A stretch of 64,000 nt of DNA from Sphingomonas sp. 67-36 (GTDB taxonomy: Bacteria; Pseudomonadota; Alphaproteobacteria; Sphingomonadales; Sphingomonadaceae), in NCBI GenBank assembly GCA_001897375.1, contig MKSU01000018.1, positions 44,353 through 108,352 of the forward strand, written 5' to 3'. Numbering within the stretch: position 1 is the stretch's first letter; every line of letters starts with the position of its first letter. Below are positions 34,691 through 43,084 of this stretch, piece by piece. The translations under genes were made by a program, and so were the position numbers. The notes beneath the pieces were generated by a model that ran no database searches, was not told the DNA's origin, and saw only the letters and a list, made by a program, of their open reading frames with translations.

Positions 34691-35854
34691 TCAACCCCCC
34701 GTGAACGTCATCCCCGCCTTCGCCACCAGCCGCTTGCGCAGCGCGTCGCCCATGATCGCGCCGGGCGTCCAGACGCCGCCTTCGCCCTTCACGTCCTCGA
34801 CGAGGCATAGCGCGCTTTCCGCGAGCATCTTGCTGGTCGAGCCGTAGCCGGGGTCGCGATCGCCGGTTACCACCGCATCGATCCGCGCGCCGTCCGGCAT
34901 CAGGCCGACGAACAGCACGTCGTAATGCCCGCTGTCGCGTTCCTCCTTCGACGGGCCTTCGCCCGGCTTCGGCCCCTTGTCGCCGGCGAGCGGGTTGATC
35001 TTCGCCAGCGCCTCGGCCGCCGCCTTGCCGACATCGCCCAGCCCGGCGACGATCATCTCGTCATAGACGAAATCCTTGCCGTATTTCCCGCCGAGCAGGA
35101 AATTGGTGCGGTGGACGTTCTTGGTGTTGATCGGCGCCATGATGAACGGCGCGACCCAGGCGGCGATGGTCGAATCATATTCCGGGATCAGCCCGGTCGG
35201 CTGGCGCGGCCCGCTGTGCCCCGGCGTCAGCGCGAAGGGGCTGGCGAGCAGCGCGACCAGCGACGGATCGCGCGCCGCCGCCGCCAGCGTCGCCTTGAGG
35301 CTGGCGGCGGTGCCGCCGGAGAACTTGCCCTTCATCGTCCGCACGCGGCATTTGACGCGCGGCGCCGGCTTGCCGAAGCGCTTGATCGCCGCCTCCTGCA
35401 ACGTCAGCACGCCGAGGTCGAACGGGATCGAATCGAAGCCGCAGGAGAAGACGATGCGCGCGCCGGTCTCCTTCGCCCGCGCGTCGTGCGCGTCGATCAT
35501 CGCGCGCATCCAGCCCGGCTCGCCGCACAGGTCGACATAGGCGGTGCCGGTCTCGACGCAGGCCGCCACCAGATCGCTGCCGTAGAGCTGGTACGGCCCG
35601 ACGGTGGAGATCACCACCGTCGCGCGCGCGGCCATCGCGCGCAGGCTGGCGGGATCGTCGGAATTGGCGGTGATCAGCGGCACGTCGGCGGCGACGCCCA
35701 TCTCGTCGCGCACCTCCTGCAGCTTGGAGAGGGAGCGCCCGGCCATCGCCCATTTCGGCCCGCCGGCGCCATAGGTCTGCTGAAGATATTCCGCCACGAG
35801 CCGCCCGGTGAAACCGGTCGCGCCATAGACGATCACATCGAACTCGCGGGCCAT
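34691..35854 (-). CDS. Saccharopine dehydrogenase-like / trans-acting enoyl reductase family protein
   Basis: A 387-residue NAD(P)-binding oxidoreductase-like protein. The N-terminal Rossmann segment DVIVYGATGFTGRLVAEYL and the following AGRSLSKL fit the family that includes mycobacterial trans-acting enoyl reductase (Rv2953) and eukaryotic SCCPDH. Further features are TVGPYQLYGSDLVAAC and CGFDSIPFDLGVL. A reductase acting on lipid-bound substrates is a reasonable guess; no polyketide synthase is nearby. GGGAGAGCAG precedes the ATG. Confidence 0.83.
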   Translation of the reverse strand: MAREFDVIVYGATGFTGRLVAEYLQQTYGAGGPKWAMAGRSLSKLQEVRDEMGVAADVPLITANSDDPASLRAMAARATVVISTVGPYQLYGSDLVAACVETGTAYVDLCGEPGWMRAMIDAHDARAKETGARIVFSCGFDSIPFDLGVLTLQEAAIKRFGKPAPRVKCRVRTMKGKFSGGTAASLKATLAAAARDPSLVALLASPFALTPGHSGPRQPTGLIPEYDSTIAAWVAPFIMAPINTKNVHRTNFLLGGKYGKDFVYDEMIVAGLGDVGKAAAEALAKINPLAGDKGPKPGEGPSKEERDSGHYDVLFVGLMPDGARIDAVVTGDRDPGYGSTSKMLAESALCLVEDVKGEGGVWTPGAIMGDALRKRLVAKAGMTFTGG

Positions 35855-35908
35855 CTCTGCTCTCCCAAATGCCTTGCCGGCGATTAGAGCAGAAAGGCGC
35901 GGGGGGCG

Positions 35909-37687
35909 CTACGCCGCTTCGCTGAACTGCAGGCTGGCGAGCCGGGCATAGAGGCCGCCGCGCGAGATGAGCGTGGCGTGCGTGCCTTCCTCCACGATCC
36001 GGCCGTCGTCCATCACGACGATGCGGTGCGCCGCGCGGACGGTGGCGAGGCGGTGCGCGATGACGAGCGTGGTGCGATCGGTCATCAGCCGGTCGAGCGC
36101 CTGCTGGACGAGCAGCTCGCTCTCCGCGTCGAGCGCGCTGGTCGCCTCGTCGAGCAGCAGGATCGGCGCGTCGCGCAGCAGCGCGCGGGCGATCGCGACG
36201 CGCTGGCGCTGCCCGCCCGACAGCCGCGCACCGCCCTCGCCGAGATAGGTGTCCAGCCCCTCCGGCAGCGCGCGGAGAAAATCGGCGGCATTGGCGGCCT
36301 CGGCGGCGGCCCACAATTCGTCGTCGCCCGCCTCCCACCGGCCGTAGCGCAGGTTGTCGCGGGCGGAGGCGGCGAAGATCACCGTCTCCTGCGGCACCAT
36401 CGCGATATGGCTGCGGATCGCGGCCGGATCGGTGTCGCGCAAGTCGATGCCGTCGATCGTGATGCGCCCGCCCTGCGGATCGTAGAAGCGCTGGAGGAGC
36501 TGGAACAGCGTTGTCTTGCCCGCGCCGGACGGGCCGACCACCGCCACCGTCTCGCCCGGCGTCACCGACAGGCTGAAATCGTGCAGCGCCGGGGCGTCCG
36601 GGCGGCTCGGATAGCGGAACTCGACATGCTCGAACGCCACCGCCCCGCGCGGCGGCAGCGGCAGGAGCAAGGGGGCGGGGGGCGCGGCGATCTCCGGCTT
36701 CTCGGCGAGCAGCTCGGCCAGCCGCCCCGCCGCGCCCGCGCCGCGCAGCAGGTCGCCATAGACCTCGGTCAGCGCGCCGAACGCGCCGGCGACGATCCCG
36801 CCGGTCAGCACGAACGCGGCGATCGCGCCGCCGGAAAGGCGGCCGGCGGCGACGTCGATCGCGCCCTCCCACAACACCATCGTGATCGAGCCGAAGATCA
36901 GCCCGATGACGATCGCGGTCATCACCGCGCGGACAAGGATGCGGCGGCGCGCGGCGGCCATCGTCGCCTCCACCGCCTCGGCGAAACGCTGCGCCTCGCG
37001 CTCCTCCTGCCCGAATGCCTGGACGATCTTCATCGCGCCCAGCGTCTCGGTCGCCATCGCGCCGACGTCGGCGATGCGGTCCTGCGAATGGCGCGAATAG
37101 GCGCGCACGCGCCGCCCGAGCAGCGCGATCGGCAGGATCACCACCGGGATGCCCAGCACCAGCATCCCCGCCAGCTTGGGCGAGATCGCGAACAGGTAGA
37201 TCATCCCGCCGATGCCGGTGAAGACGTTGCGCAGCGCGACCGACATGGTCGAGCCGACGACATTCTCGATCTGCGCGGTATCGGCTGTGAGGCGCGAGGC
37301 GATCTCCGACGGGCGGTTCTCCTCGAAGAAGCGCGGCGTCAGCGTCAGCAGGTGGCGCTGCACGCGGGCGCGGATGTCCGCCACCACGCGCTCGCCCAGC
37401 CACGACACCGAATAGAAGCGGATCGCCGTCGCCACCGCCAGCACCAGCACAATCATCAGCAGATAGTGGAAGGCGCTCGCCATGTCGCCCTGCTGGGCGC
37501 CGGGGCCGAAGCCACGGTCGATCACGCGCTTGAAGCTGTACGGGATGGCGATCGTCGCCAGCGAGGTGACGGTCAGCGCCGCGCCGGCGGCGGCGATGCG
37601 GCCGGGGTAGCGCCGCGCATGATCCCATACCAGCGCGAGGTTGCCGAGACGACGGCGTGGGGCTTCGGTTGGCGCTTCGGTCGACAT
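35909..37687 (-). CDS. MsbA-like ABC exporter (fused TMD-NBD)
   Basis: A 592-residue type-IV-fold ABC half-transporter working as a dimer in the inner membrane. The N-terminal ~330 residues contain six transmembrane segments. The nucleotide-binding domain has Walker A GPSGAGKTT, signature LSGGQRQRVAIARALL, Walker B ILLLDEATSALD and the switch His in LVIAHRLATV. Substrate is uncertain; lipid A, peptides or small molecules are all exported by close families. It precedes the saccharopine-dehydrogenase-like gene by about 54 bases and may be cotranscribed with it. Confidence 0.9.
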   Translation of the reverse strand: MSTEAPTEAPRRRLGNLALVWDHARRYPGRIAAAGAALTVTSLATIAIPYSFKRVIDRGFGPGAQQGDMASAFHYLLMIVLVLAVATAIRFYSVSWLGERVVADIRARVQRHLLTLTPRFFEENRPSEIASRLTADTAQIENVVGSTMSVALRNVFTGIGGMIYLFAISPKLAGMLVLGIPVVILPIALLGRRVRAYSRHSQDRIADVGAMATETLGAMKIVQAFGQEEREAQRFAEAVEATMAAARRRILVRAVMTAIVIGLIFGSITMVLWEGAIDVAAGRLSGGAIAAFVLTGGIVAGAFGALTEVYGDLLRGAGAAGRLAELLAEKPEIAAPPAPLLLPLPPRGAVAFEHVEFRYPSRPDAPALHDFSLSVTPGETVAVVGPSGAGKTTLFQLLQRFYDPQGGRITIDGIDLRDTDPAAIRSHIAMVPQETVIFAASARDNLRYGRWEAGDDELWAAAEAANAADFLRALPEGLDTYLGEGGARLSGGQRQRVAIARALLRDAPILLLDEATSALDAESELLVQQALDRLMTDRTTLVIAHRLATVRAAHRIVVMDDGRIVEEGTHATLISRGGLYARLASLQFSEAA

Positions 37688-37846
37688 GCCCCGCGCCTAG
37701 CAGGACGGCCCCGTCGGCTCAACGGCGCGTCCCGAAGGTGGACAATATGTCACAGTCGGTTTCGCGATTGCAGCATTTTAATTTGTCATAGACCTGAAAC
37801 ACGCTACCTAGTTCGAATTCGAAGAATGGCCGGATCAGGATACCCG

Positions 37847-39064
37847 ATGCTCTACGACGCGTATGAATTCCAGCGGTCGATGCTCGCCAGCGCCAGCGCC
37901 TGGGCCAATTTCGGCGCGGGGATGTTGCAGAGCCGGGCAAACCCGTTCGCCTATTTCGGGGGCGGCACGATCCTGGGCAGCGCGCTGGAGGTGTTCGCCC
38001 ACGCCGCCGCGCCGCGCGGCAAGCCGGCGTTCGGGCTGGACCGCACCACCGTCGCCGGCCGCGAGGTGGACGTGGTCGAGGAGATCGTCCTGCAAAAGCC
38101 GTTCGGGCAATTGAAGCGTTTCGCCCGCAAGGGCGTGAAGGGCGGGCCGAAGCTGCTGATCGTCGCGCCGATGTCCGGCCATTTCGCGACGCTGCTGCGC
38201 GGCACGGTCGAGCGGATGCTGCCGACATGCGACGTCCATATCACCGACTGGCGCGACGCGAAGCTGGTGCCGACCGACGCCGGCCGCTTCGATCTCGACG
38301 ATTACATCGACTATCTGGTCGAGTTCATGGAGGCGATCGGGCCGGGCGCGCATATGCTGGCGGTGTGCCAGCCCTCCGTGCCGTGCTACGCCGCCGCCGC
38401 GCTGATGAGCGCGGACGGCAATCCGTGCCGGCCGAAAACGCTCACGATGATGGGCGGTCCGATCGACACGCGCGAGGCGCCGACGGCGGTGAACACGCTC
38501 GCCACCGAGCGGCCGCACGCCTGGTTCCGCCAGAATGTGATCGCCACGGTGCCGGCGATGTATCCGGGCGGCGGGCGGCGGGTCTATCCCGGCTTCCTCC
38601 AGCTCACCGGCTTCATGTCGATGAACCTCGGCAACCACATGATGAGCCATTGGGAGATGTTCAAGCATCTCGTCCGCGGCGACGGCGAGAGCGCCGAGTC
38701 GACCAAGGAATTCTACGACGAATATCGCTCGGTCTGCGACATGACGGAGGAATTCTACCTCCAGACGATCGACGTGGTGTTCCAGGAGCACAAGCTGCCG
38801 CGCGGGCTGATGACGCATCGCGGGCGACCGATCGACCCGGCCGCGATCACCGACATCGGCCTGCTCGCGATCGAGGGCGAGCGCGACGACATCTCCGGCA
38901 TCGGCCAGACCAGGGCGGCGCTGACGCTGGCGACGAAGCTGCCGGAGGAGAAGAAGCACTATCTGCTCGCCGAGGGCGTCGGCCACTACGGCATCTTCAA
39001 CGGCTCCAAATGGCGCACCCGCATCGCGCCGGTGGTGGAGCAATGGATCGCGGCCAATAGCTGA
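37847..39064 (+). CDS. phaZ: Intracellular polyhydroxyalkanoate depolymerase (PhaZ1 type)
   Basis: An enzyme that mobilises stored PHB granules. The 405-residue protein starts MLYDAYEFQRSM, the conserved PhaZ beginning. The alpha/beta-hydrolase nucleophile elbow reads VCQPSVPCYAA, with Cys in the lipase-box position as in Ralstonia-type PhaZ1. Late segments include an acidic residue in AIEGERDDISG and the histidine in EGVGHYGIFNG. An ATG 7 codons upstream (MAGSGYP) is possible. An AT-richer upstream region (37740-37800) contains TTGCAGCA, loosely like sites of the regulator PhaR, but this is weak. A copy of the dispersed element follows. Confidence 0.9.
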   Translation: MLYDAYEFQRSMLASASAWANFGAGMLQSRANPFAYFGGGTILGSALEVFAHAAAPRGKPAFGLDRTTVAGREVDVVEEIVLQKPFGQLKRFARKGVKGGPKLLIVAPMSGHFATLLRGTVERMLPTCDVHITDWRDAKLVPTDAGRFDLDDYIDYLVEFMEAIGPGAHMLAVCQPSVPCYAAAALMSADGNPCRPKTLTMMGGPIDTREAPTAVNTLATERPHAWFRQNVIATVPAMYPGGGRRVYPGFLQLTGFMSMNLGNHMMSHWEMFKHLVRGDGESAESTKEFYDEYRSVCDMTEEFYLQTIDVVFQEHKLPRGLMTHRGRPIDPAAITDIGLLAIEGERDDISGIGQTRAALTLATKLPEEKKHYLLAEGVGHYGIFNGSKWRTRIAPVVEQWIAANS

Positions 39065-39108
39065 CCGATAAAAGCACCTCTCCTTCAGGGGTGTCTCGCC
39101 GAGACTAC

Positions 39109-39214
39109 GCCGCGGTGAAGTCGCGTCGTCGGACGGATCCGGCATCACCGACCCGCCGGCCGGGGCGAGCGCTGCGCCCTTGACGCATCGGTGCTGTCGC
39201 TGCGCCGACGTGCC
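39109..39214 (+). repeat. Dispersed intergenic element, copy B
   Basis: About 106 bases aligned end to end with 12403-12506 at clear but imperfect identity. The 3-prime third again forms a stem (about 39183-39195 with 39202-39214) whose changes include two G-T wobbles that keep pairing, and the loop TGTCGCT matches copy A at GTCGCT. It follows phaZ and precedes a converging permease gene, the same setting as copy A. Confidence 0.68.
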
Positions 39215-39225
39215 TGCGCCCGGCC

Positions 39226-39987
39226 CTAATTCTTCAGCCGCCACCCGGTGCGGAACACCACCCCGATCGTGGCGAGGCATGCCGCCAGCAGCGTCAGCGT
39301 CACCGCCAGGCTCACCGTCACCGCCACGTCGCTGGTGCCGAAGAAGGTCCAGCGGAAGCCGTTGATGAGATAGACCACCGGGTTGAACAGCGTCACCGTC
39401 CGCCACGGCTCCGGCAGGATCAGCACCGAATAGAACGCCCCGCCGAGGAAGGTGAGCGGGGTGACGATCAGCAGCGGGATCACCTGCAACTGCTCGAACC
39501 CCTTGGCGAAGATGCCGATGACGAAGCCGAACATGCAGAAAGTGACGGAGATCAGCGCGAGATAGCCGATCATCGCCAGCGGATGCAGCACGTTGAGATC
39601 GACGAACAGATGCGCCGTCGCGAAGATGATCAGCGCGATCAGCATCGACTTGCTCGCCGCCGCGCCGACATAGCCCAGCACGATCTCCAGCGGCGAAACC
39701 GGTGCTGACAGCAGTTCGTAGATCGTGCCGGTGAAGCGCGGCATGTAGATGCCGAAGCTGCCGTTCATGATGCTTTCGGAGAAGATCGCCAGCAGCATCA
39801 GCCCCGGCACGATGAACGCGCCATAGGGCACGCCCGACACCTCGCGCATCTGCGACCCGATCGCCGATCCGAAGACGATGAAATAGAGCGAGGTGGTGAT
39901 GACCGGCACCAGCAGGCTGGTCCACACGGTCCGCCCGAACCGCGCCATCTCGAAGCGGTAGATCGCCCAGACGCTGTTGAGGTTCAC
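39226..39987 (-). CDS. ABC-2-type permease
   Basis: A 253-residue membrane component of an ABC exporter with six transmembrane segments, typical of the ABC-2/NodJ type. The conserved segment [20 protein letters not shown] lies in the cytoplasmic loop. The start is GTG and overlaps the ATPase stop as GTGA. The protein ends in [10 protein letters not shown]. With the upstream ATPase it forms one transporter, probably exporting a lipid or polymer; no substrate genes are adjacent. Confidence 0.88.
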   Translation of the reverse strand: MNLNSVWAIYRFEMARFGRTVWTSLLVPVITTSLYFIVFGSAIGSQMREVSGVPYGAFIVPGLMLLAIFSESIMNGSFGIYMPRFTGTIYELLSAPVSPLEIVLGYVGAAASKSMLIALIIFATAHLFVDLNVLHPLAMIGYLALISVTFCMFGFVIGIFAKGFEQLQVIPLLIVTPLTFLGGAFYSVLILPEPWRTVTLFNPVVYLINGFRWTFFGTSDVAVTVSLAVTLTLLAACLATIGVVFRTGWRLKN

Positions 39988-40916
39988 GCTTTTTCCCCCA
40001 CCAGATCGACGAAGATATCCTCGAGGCTCGATCGCGACGTCTCCAGATCGGTGAAGGCGATCCCCCGGTCGGACAGCGCGCGCAGCAGTGAGGGGATGCC
40101 GGTGTGCTCCGCCTGTGCGTCGAACACGTAGCGCAAGGTACGCCCCTCGTCCTCCAGCGCGAGATGCCATTGCTCCAGCCCGGCGGGCAGCGCGCCGAGC
40201 GGCTCGGCCAGCGCCAGCGCCAGCTCGCGGCGGCCGAGCTTCTTCATCAGCGCGTCCTTCTCCTCGACCAGCAGCAGTCGGCCGCGATTGATCACGCCCA
40301 CCCGGTCGGCCATCTCCTCGGCCTCCTCGATATAATGGGTGGTGAGGATGATCGTCGCACCGTTCTCGCGCAGGCGGTGGACCAGCTTCCACATGTCGCG
40401 GCGCAGCGCCACGTCGACGCCGGCGGTCGGCTCGTCCAGGAACAGGATCTGCGGCTCGTGCGCCAGCGCCTTGGCGATCAGCACGCGGCGCTTCATCCCG
40501 CCGGACAGCTCCATGATCCGGGCCTTGCGCTTGTCCCACAGCGAAAGGTCGCGGAGGATCTGCTCGATATAAGCCGGATTGGGACCAAGCCCGAACAGCC
40601 GGCGCGAAAAGTTCACCGTCGCCCATACGCTCTCGAACGAATCGGTCGAAAGCTCCTGCGGCACCAGCCCGATCGCGCGGCGCGCGGCCTTGTAGTCGCG
40701 GATCGCGTCATGCCCCGCCACGGTGATCGTGCCGGCGGAGGGGGTGACGATGCCGCAGATGATGCTGATCAGCGTCGTCTTGCCCGCGCCGTTCGGGCCG
40801 AGCAGCGCGAATATCTCGCCCCTGCGGATCGCGAGATCCACCGGCGACAGCGCGGTGACGCCGCCGGCATAGGTCTTGGCGACGCCCTCCACGCGGAGGA
40901 TCGCGTCATCGCTCAT
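39984..40916 (-). CDS. ABC transporter ATP-binding protein
   Basis: The 310-residue ATPase partner of the ABC-2 permease. It has Walker [10 protein letters not shown], signature [18 protein letters not shown], Walker [13 protein letters not shown] and the switch histidine in [14 protein letters not shown]-terminal extension of about 85 residues, seen in ABC-2-linked ATPases, follows the core. Its ATG overlaps the DsbA-like gene stop as ATGA. Expression is thus tied to the protease and disulfide genes upstream. Confidence 0.9.
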   Translation of the reverse strand: MSDDAILRVEGVAKTYAGGVTALSPVDLAIRRGEIFALLGPNGAGKTTLISIICGIVTPSAGTITVAGHDAIRDYKAARRAIGLVPQELSTDSFESVWATVNFSRRLFGLGPNPAYIEQILRDLSLWDKRKARIMELSGGMKRRVLIAKALAHEPQILFLDEPTAGVDVALRRDMWKLVHRLRENGATIILTTHYIEEAEEMADRVGVINRGRLLLVEEKDALMKKLGRRELALALAEPLGALPAGLEQWHLALEDEGRTLRYVFDAQAEHTGIPSLLRALSDRGIAFTDLETSRSSLEDIFVDLVGEKA

Positions 40917-41635
40917 GAACGCGCCGCCCGCGCGGCGGCGATCGCCTCCTGCAATTTGTCGAGCGGCAGCGCGCCGGACAGCACGCGGTCGCCTACCACC
41001 CAGCTCGGCGTGCCGCGCATCCCCAGCTTCGCGGTGGTGGCGAGGTTGGTGCGGATCTCGTCGTCGGCGTCGGACGGGGTCTTGGAAAGGTCGACGCCGG
41101 TCGCGCGCGCGGCGGCGGCGATCGTCTGCTCGCTTACCGGCCCGGCGGCATAGAGCGCGTCGTGGAACGGCTTGAACCTGCCCTGCGACGCGGCGGTCAG
41201 CGCCGCGCGCGCGGCGGCGAGGCTGCTCTCCGCCAGCACCGGCATCTCGCGGAACACGATGCGCAGCTTGGGATCGGCCTGCACCAATTTGTCGAGCGTC
41301 GGCAGCGATGCGCGGCAATAGCCGCAATTATAGTCGTAATATTCGACCAGCGTCACATCGCCCTTGGGATTGCCCATATAGGCGTTGCCATAGGGCGTCT
41401 CGATCGCCGAGCGCATCGTGGCGATCACCTTGGCGTTCTCACGGTCGTTGAGCCGCTGCATCGCCTCCGGGATGATGTCCGGATTGGCGAGGATATAGTC
41501 GCGGACGGTATGTTCGATCCGCGCGCGGTCCGCGCCGGAAAGCTCGCCGGGGGCGACCCGCTCGGCCAGCCAGGTGCCCACCGCGCCGAATGCGGCGCCG
41601 ATCACCACCAGCGCCACCACCAATGTTCGATTCAT
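40913..41635 (-). CDS. Periplasmic DsbA-like thiol-disulfide oxidoreductase
   Basis: A 240-residue exported thioredoxin-fold protein anchored or exported by an N-terminal hydrophobic segment ([19 protein letters not shown]). The active site CGYC occurs in [16 protein letters not shown], and the cis-proline in RGTPSWVVG. An N-terminal ~80-residue helical part precedes the thioredoxin fold, as in ScsC/BdbD-like proteins. It is ATGA-coupled on both sides: to the M48 protease gene upstream and the ABC ATPase downstream. It may help fold the M48 protein or an outer-membrane client. Confidence 0.9.
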   Translation of the reverse strand: MNRTLVVALVVIGAAFGAVGTWLAERVAPGELSGADRARIEHTVRDYILANPDIIPEAMQRLNDRENAKVIATMRSAIETPYGNAYMGNPKGDVTLVEYYDYNCGYCRASLPTLDKLVQADPKLRIVFREMPVLAESSLAAARAALTAASQGRFKPFHDALYAAGPVSEQTIAAAARATGVDLSKTPSDADDEIRTNLATTAKLGMRGTPSWVVGDRVLSGALPLDKLQEAIAAARAARS

Positions 41636-42984
41636 TTGCGCTTATACTTCTTCGGGTTGTCGTTCATGTCGTTCTGCGCCGTCATCGCGATATCCTGCGC
41701 GCGAATCCAGTCCGGCGTGTTCTTCGGGATGCCGGCCATCGCCGCGCGCGCGCTATAGGCGGCGGTGCGCATGTCGCCGTTCATGCTGGCGGTTTCCGCC
41801 GTGGCGAGCGCCGCGCGCGCCTCGTCGCCACTCTGCTCGTATGCGGTGCCGAGCTGATACCAGGCGAAGGGATTTTCGTCGTCGCGCGCCACCGCGCTGC
41901 GCAGCACCTTGATCGCCTCGGGCAGATTGGCCTTGTTCTCGGTGGCGATCAGCGCGTGGCCGAAGGTGGTGGCGATCAGCGGGTTGTTGCGGGAAAGGTC
42001 GGTCGCCTCGCGCAACGGGGCCAGCGCGTCCGCCGGTTTGCCTGCCTCCAGCAGGATCTGGCCCTTCACCTCGAGGAAATAGGGATCGTGCGGCGCGGCC
42101 TTCACCAGCGCCTCCGCCTCCGCGTCGGCTTTGTCGGGGTAGCCGGCCTTGTGATAGGCGTAAGCGCGCGCATAATGCGCATAGATCGACTTGTCGCTCT
42201 CCGGATAGGCGATCAGCGTGCGCTGCGGCGGGTTCACATAGCCGATCAGCTTCGCCTTCACGCGCAGGAACCGCTCCTGCAACGCCGGATCGGGCGGCTT
42301 GTTGTAGGCGGGGGAGGCGGTGATGTCCGCCGTCATCGTCTGGATGCGCTCGCCGGATAGCGGGTGGGTCTGCATGAACGGGTCGATATTGTTCAGCCCG
42401 TAGCGATATTCCTGCTGCTGCAACGTCTTGAAGAACGACAGCATACCCTTGCCGGTGATGCCGGCGGCGTTGAGATATTTCACCGCGCTGGCGTCGGCGG
42501 TCGATTCCTGCGTGCGGGTGAAGGCGAGGAACTTGCCCAGCGCCGCCTGCTGCCCGGCGGCCATCACGCCCATCCCGGCCTCGCCCGCGCCGGCCGCCGC
42601 CGCCGCGATGCCCAGCACCATCGAGAGCAGGTAGATCGCCATCGCCGGCCTGGTGCCCGCGCCGGCGTTGACGATATGCCCGTCGGCGATGTGGCCAAGC
42701 TCGTGCGCGATGACGCCCTGCACCTGGTTGGCGTTGTCCGCCGCCTGGATCAGCCCGCTGTGGATATAGACGGTCTGCCCGCCGATCACGAAGGCGTTGA
42801 TCGAATCGTCGTTGACCAGCGCGAACTGCACGTCGCGCGGATTGAGCCCGGCGGCCTTCACCAGCGGCGCCGACATGTCGTGGAACAGCGATTCCGTTTC
42901 CGCGTCGCGCAGCAGCGACTGGGCGTGGGCGGGTTGCGTCCAGATCAGGATCGCGGTGGCGAAGGCGGCCAGCGTCCGCTTCAT
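41632..42984 (-). CDS. M48-family metalloprotease with TPR domain (BepA-like)
   Basis: A 450-residue periplasmic zinc protease. It has a signal peptide ending WTQPAHAQS, the catalytic motif HELGH in GVIAHELGHIADG, a third ligand in TRTQESTADASAVKYL, and a C-terminal tetratricopeptide-like region from about residue 270. This layout is that of BepA (YfgC), which maintains outer-membrane proteins such as LptD. The start is the ATG before the signal peptide. It is the first gene of the four-gene operon with the DsbA-like protein and the ABC transporter. Confidence 0.92.
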   Translation of the reverse strand: MKRTLAAFATAILIWTQPAHAQSLLRDAETESLFHDMSAPLVKAAGLNPRDVQFALVNDDSINAFVIGGQTVYIHSGLIQAADNANQVQGVIAHELGHIADGHIVNAGAGTRPAMAIYLLSMVLGIAAAAAGAGEAGMGVMAAGQQAALGKFLAFTRTQESTADASAVKYLNAAGITGKGMLSFFKTLQQQEYRYGLNNIDPFMQTHPLSGERIQTMTADITASPAYNKPPDPALQERFLRVKAKLIGYVNPPQRTLIAYPESDKSIYAHYARAYAYHKAGYPDKADAEAEALVKAAPHDPYFLEVKGQILLEAGKPADALAPLREATDLSRNNPLIATTFGHALIATENKANLPEAIKVLRSAVARDDENPFAWYQLGTAYEQSGDEARAALATAETASMNGDMRTAAYSARAAMAGIPKNTPDWIRAQDIAMTAQNDMNDNPKKYKRK

Positions 42985-43084
42985 CAGGTTGCTGCTTCCC
43001 TGCGCTTGGCCCGCGTGCGGGCGGTGAGGGCCGGGCTTCTGCGACGGTGGCGATGAACCCTCGCTGAAACCCGGCCGATCACGA

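Noticed and set aside
35978-37830. A long plus-strand upstream extension of phaZ
   Set aside because: It is antisense to the ABC exporter and has no PhaZ-like sequence; the family start MLYDAYE is at 37847.
37740-37846. PhaR binding site upstream of phaZ
   Set aside because: TTGCAGCA is only loosely similar to known sites and there is a single copy.
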